DNA of 43,702 nucleotides from contig DWYB01000058.1 in NCBI GenBank assembly GCA_019118885.1, forward strand, positions 1 through 43,702. Direction: 5' to 3'. The position numbers and the translations under genes are program-made. This document shows positions 42,689-43,702 of this stretch, piece by piece; the stretch's first letter is position 1; each line of letters opens with the position of its first letter. The notes beneath the pieces are model-generated. The model saw only the letters and a program-made list of their open reading frames with translations. It was not told where the DNA came from and did not search any database. Source of the DNA: Candidatus Mediterraneibacter surreyensis (lineage in GTDB: Bacteria; Bacillota; Clostridia; Lachnospirales; Lachnospiraceae).

Positions 42689-43702
42689 TCATTTTTCCGC
42701 TTTCTTCCTGATCAGCTCTTTTCCGGAAGTAAGCACGATCGTTACTCCGAGAATCATGAGAAGCACGGCAACGATAAGCTGAAGTCCCTCAACCATGAAC
42801 ACGCCTGTTCCGGCTGAGAATGCTTTAACAAGAGAGATAAATCTCTGTACCAGTGCCGTAAACGTCACGATCAGCATAATCACGAACGGCGGAACCAGTG
42901 TCTTCAGGGTTCTTCCTGTCACTTTCAGGAATACGCACAGTGTGATCAGGACAAGTGCGCTCAACAGCTGGTTGGCGCTTCCGAACAGCGGCCAGATGTT
43001 GGAGTATCCGACCTGTGTCAGGATGTAACCGAATACCAGAGTGATGACTGTTGCGAAATATTTATTGCAGAGAACTTTTCTCCAGCCTTCTGCGTGCTCC
43101 ATATCATCTACACTGAACAGCTCCTGGAAAGACATACGTCCGATACGTGCGACAGAATCCAGTGTCGTAAATGCCAGAGCAGAAACACACATAGTCATGA
43201 AGCTCTGCGCTACATAGACCGGGATACCGAACATCTCAAGGAATCCTGCGACTCCTGATGAGAAGATCTGGAACGGCGTTCCCACTGCCGCTGTTCCGTC
43301 CGCTCCCGCAGCCGCACCTGCCACACAGAGAGCGATAACTGCCAGAAGGCTTTCCAGAACCATTGCGCCGTATCCGACTTTGAGCATATCTTTCTCATTT
43401 GAGATCGTCTTAGATGAAGTTCCGGAAGATACCAGACTATGGAATCCGGATACCGCACCGCAGGCAACCGTTACGAACAGGATCGGGAAAAGTGTTCCCA
43501 GGCTTTCATTATTAAATCCTGTATATGCCGGAAGATTCATCGTCGGGTGTGCAAAAATAAGACCAAGCACCGCTCCGGCGATCATTCCTACAAACATGAA
43601 TGTGGACATATAGTCTCTCGGCTGCATCACAAACCACATCGGCAGCACCGCTGCAAGGAAGATGTAGATAAATGCGATGTATACCCACATATCTTTCCCG
43701 AG
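42689..43702 (-). CDS. cstA: CstA family peptide/pyruvate transporter (C-terminal part, truncated by window edge)
   Basis: The frame is open to the window edge (338 residues visible, reading LGKD before MWVYIAFIYIF), so the N-terminus lies outside. It has nine or so hydrophobic segments and CstA motifs: GAVSGFHSLVSSGTSSKTIS, MLKVGYGAMVLESLLAVIAL, AFTTLDSVARIGRMSFQELF and SNIWPLFGSANQLLSALVLI. CstA proteins import peptides during carbon starvation; some related members move pyruvate. The C-terminus (ELIRKKAEK) is intact and followed by a strong terminator. The length fits the shorter Clostridia form, but this cannot be confirmed here. Confidence 0.92.
   Translation of the reverse strand, partial: LGKDMWVYIAFIYIFLAAVLPMWFVMQPRDYMSTFMFVGMIAGAVLGLIFAHPTMNLPAYTGFNNESLGTLFPILFVTVACGAVSGFHSLVSSGTSSKTISNEKDMLKVGYGAMVLESLLAVIALCVAGAAAGADGTAAVGTPFQIFSSGVAGFLEMFGIPVYVAQSFMTMCVSALAFTTLDSVARIGRMSFQELFSVDDMEHAEGWRKVLCNKYFATVITLVFGYILTQVGYSNIWPLFGSANQLLSALVLITLCVFLKVTGRTLKTLVPPFVIMLIVTFTALVQRFISLVKAFSAGTGVFMVEGLQLIVAVLLMILGVTIVLTSGKELIRKKAEK

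Noticed and set aside
1-43702. tRNA, rRNA or CRISPR elements
   Set aside because: No cloverleaf-like sequences, rRNA segments or regularly spaced repeats were seen by reading both strands.

Overview
The window reads as chromosomal DNA of a gut-type Firmicute, most likely a Lachnospiraceae member. Supporting signs are strong AGGAGG-type ribosome binding sites, moderate GC, sigma-A promoters, small proteins that look like Lachnospiraceae-restricted families (DUF6145, DUF6472), and Clostridia-style transporter operons. I found no tRNA, rRNA, CRISPR array, phage or complete insertion sequence. The only mobile-element-like gene is an internally shortened Rpn/PD-(D/E)XK transposase-type protein.

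Layout. 1-266: start of a glycine betaine/choline-type ABC permease, cut by the window edge. 510-5074: four co-directional genes encoding a lipoprotein with a binding-protein-like domain and a von Willebrand A domain, an XpaC-type membrane protein, a second membrane-anchored binding-protein-like protein, and a TelA protein. XpaC and TelA are a known pair (xpaC-yaaN in Bacillus subtilis). Their union with two related extracytoplasmic binding-like proteins, one fused to VWA, is the best candidate for an undescribed system here. 5093-8460: shortened Rpn protein, DUF6145-type protein, BirA, and a divergent LysR regulator. 8521-12231 (minus): coiled-coil protein, FtsH and a radical SAM protein. 12475-13990: DUF308 membrane protein and a family 8 glycosyltransferase.

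14020-20678 is a glucoside-use locus. A LacI regulator and a TetR (DhaS-like) regulator are transcribed leftward. A binding lipoprotein, two MsmF/MsmG-like permeases and a GH13 alpha-glucosidase are transcribed rightward from a clear promoter, followed by GTTCC/GGAAC palindromes. 20736-21728 is argF, with a promoter overlapped by tandem ARG boxes 21 bp apart.

22872-38143 (minus) is a roughly 15 kb nucleoside/deoxynucleoside catabolic array. In transcription order it is deoC, a long transaldolase-like gene, a DUF1097-like membrane protein, a VOC protein, deoB, an iron alcohol dehydrogenase, an amidohydrolase/nucleoside deaminase, a BMP-family binding lipoprotein, a nucleoside phosphorylase, the ABC ATPase and two permeases, transketolase and a DeoR-family regulator. 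Together these predict import, deamination, phosphorolysis, pentose-1-phosphate isomerisation, cleavage to glyceraldehyde-3-phosphate plus acetaldehyde, reduction of the acetaldehyde, and entry of ribose-5-phosphate into the non-oxidative pentose phosphate pathway. Inverted repeats cover the -35 box of the deoC promoter, and an intrinsic terminator after the binding-protein gene probably sets expression ratios.

38388-41284 (minus) is a Ktr/Trk potassium uptake operon (KtrB, KtrA, then a SpoU-type RNA methyltransferase) with a structured leader. 41508-43702 holds a HAD hydrolase, a four-cysteine small protein and the C-terminal part of a CstA peptide transporter with a 21-bp terminator stem.
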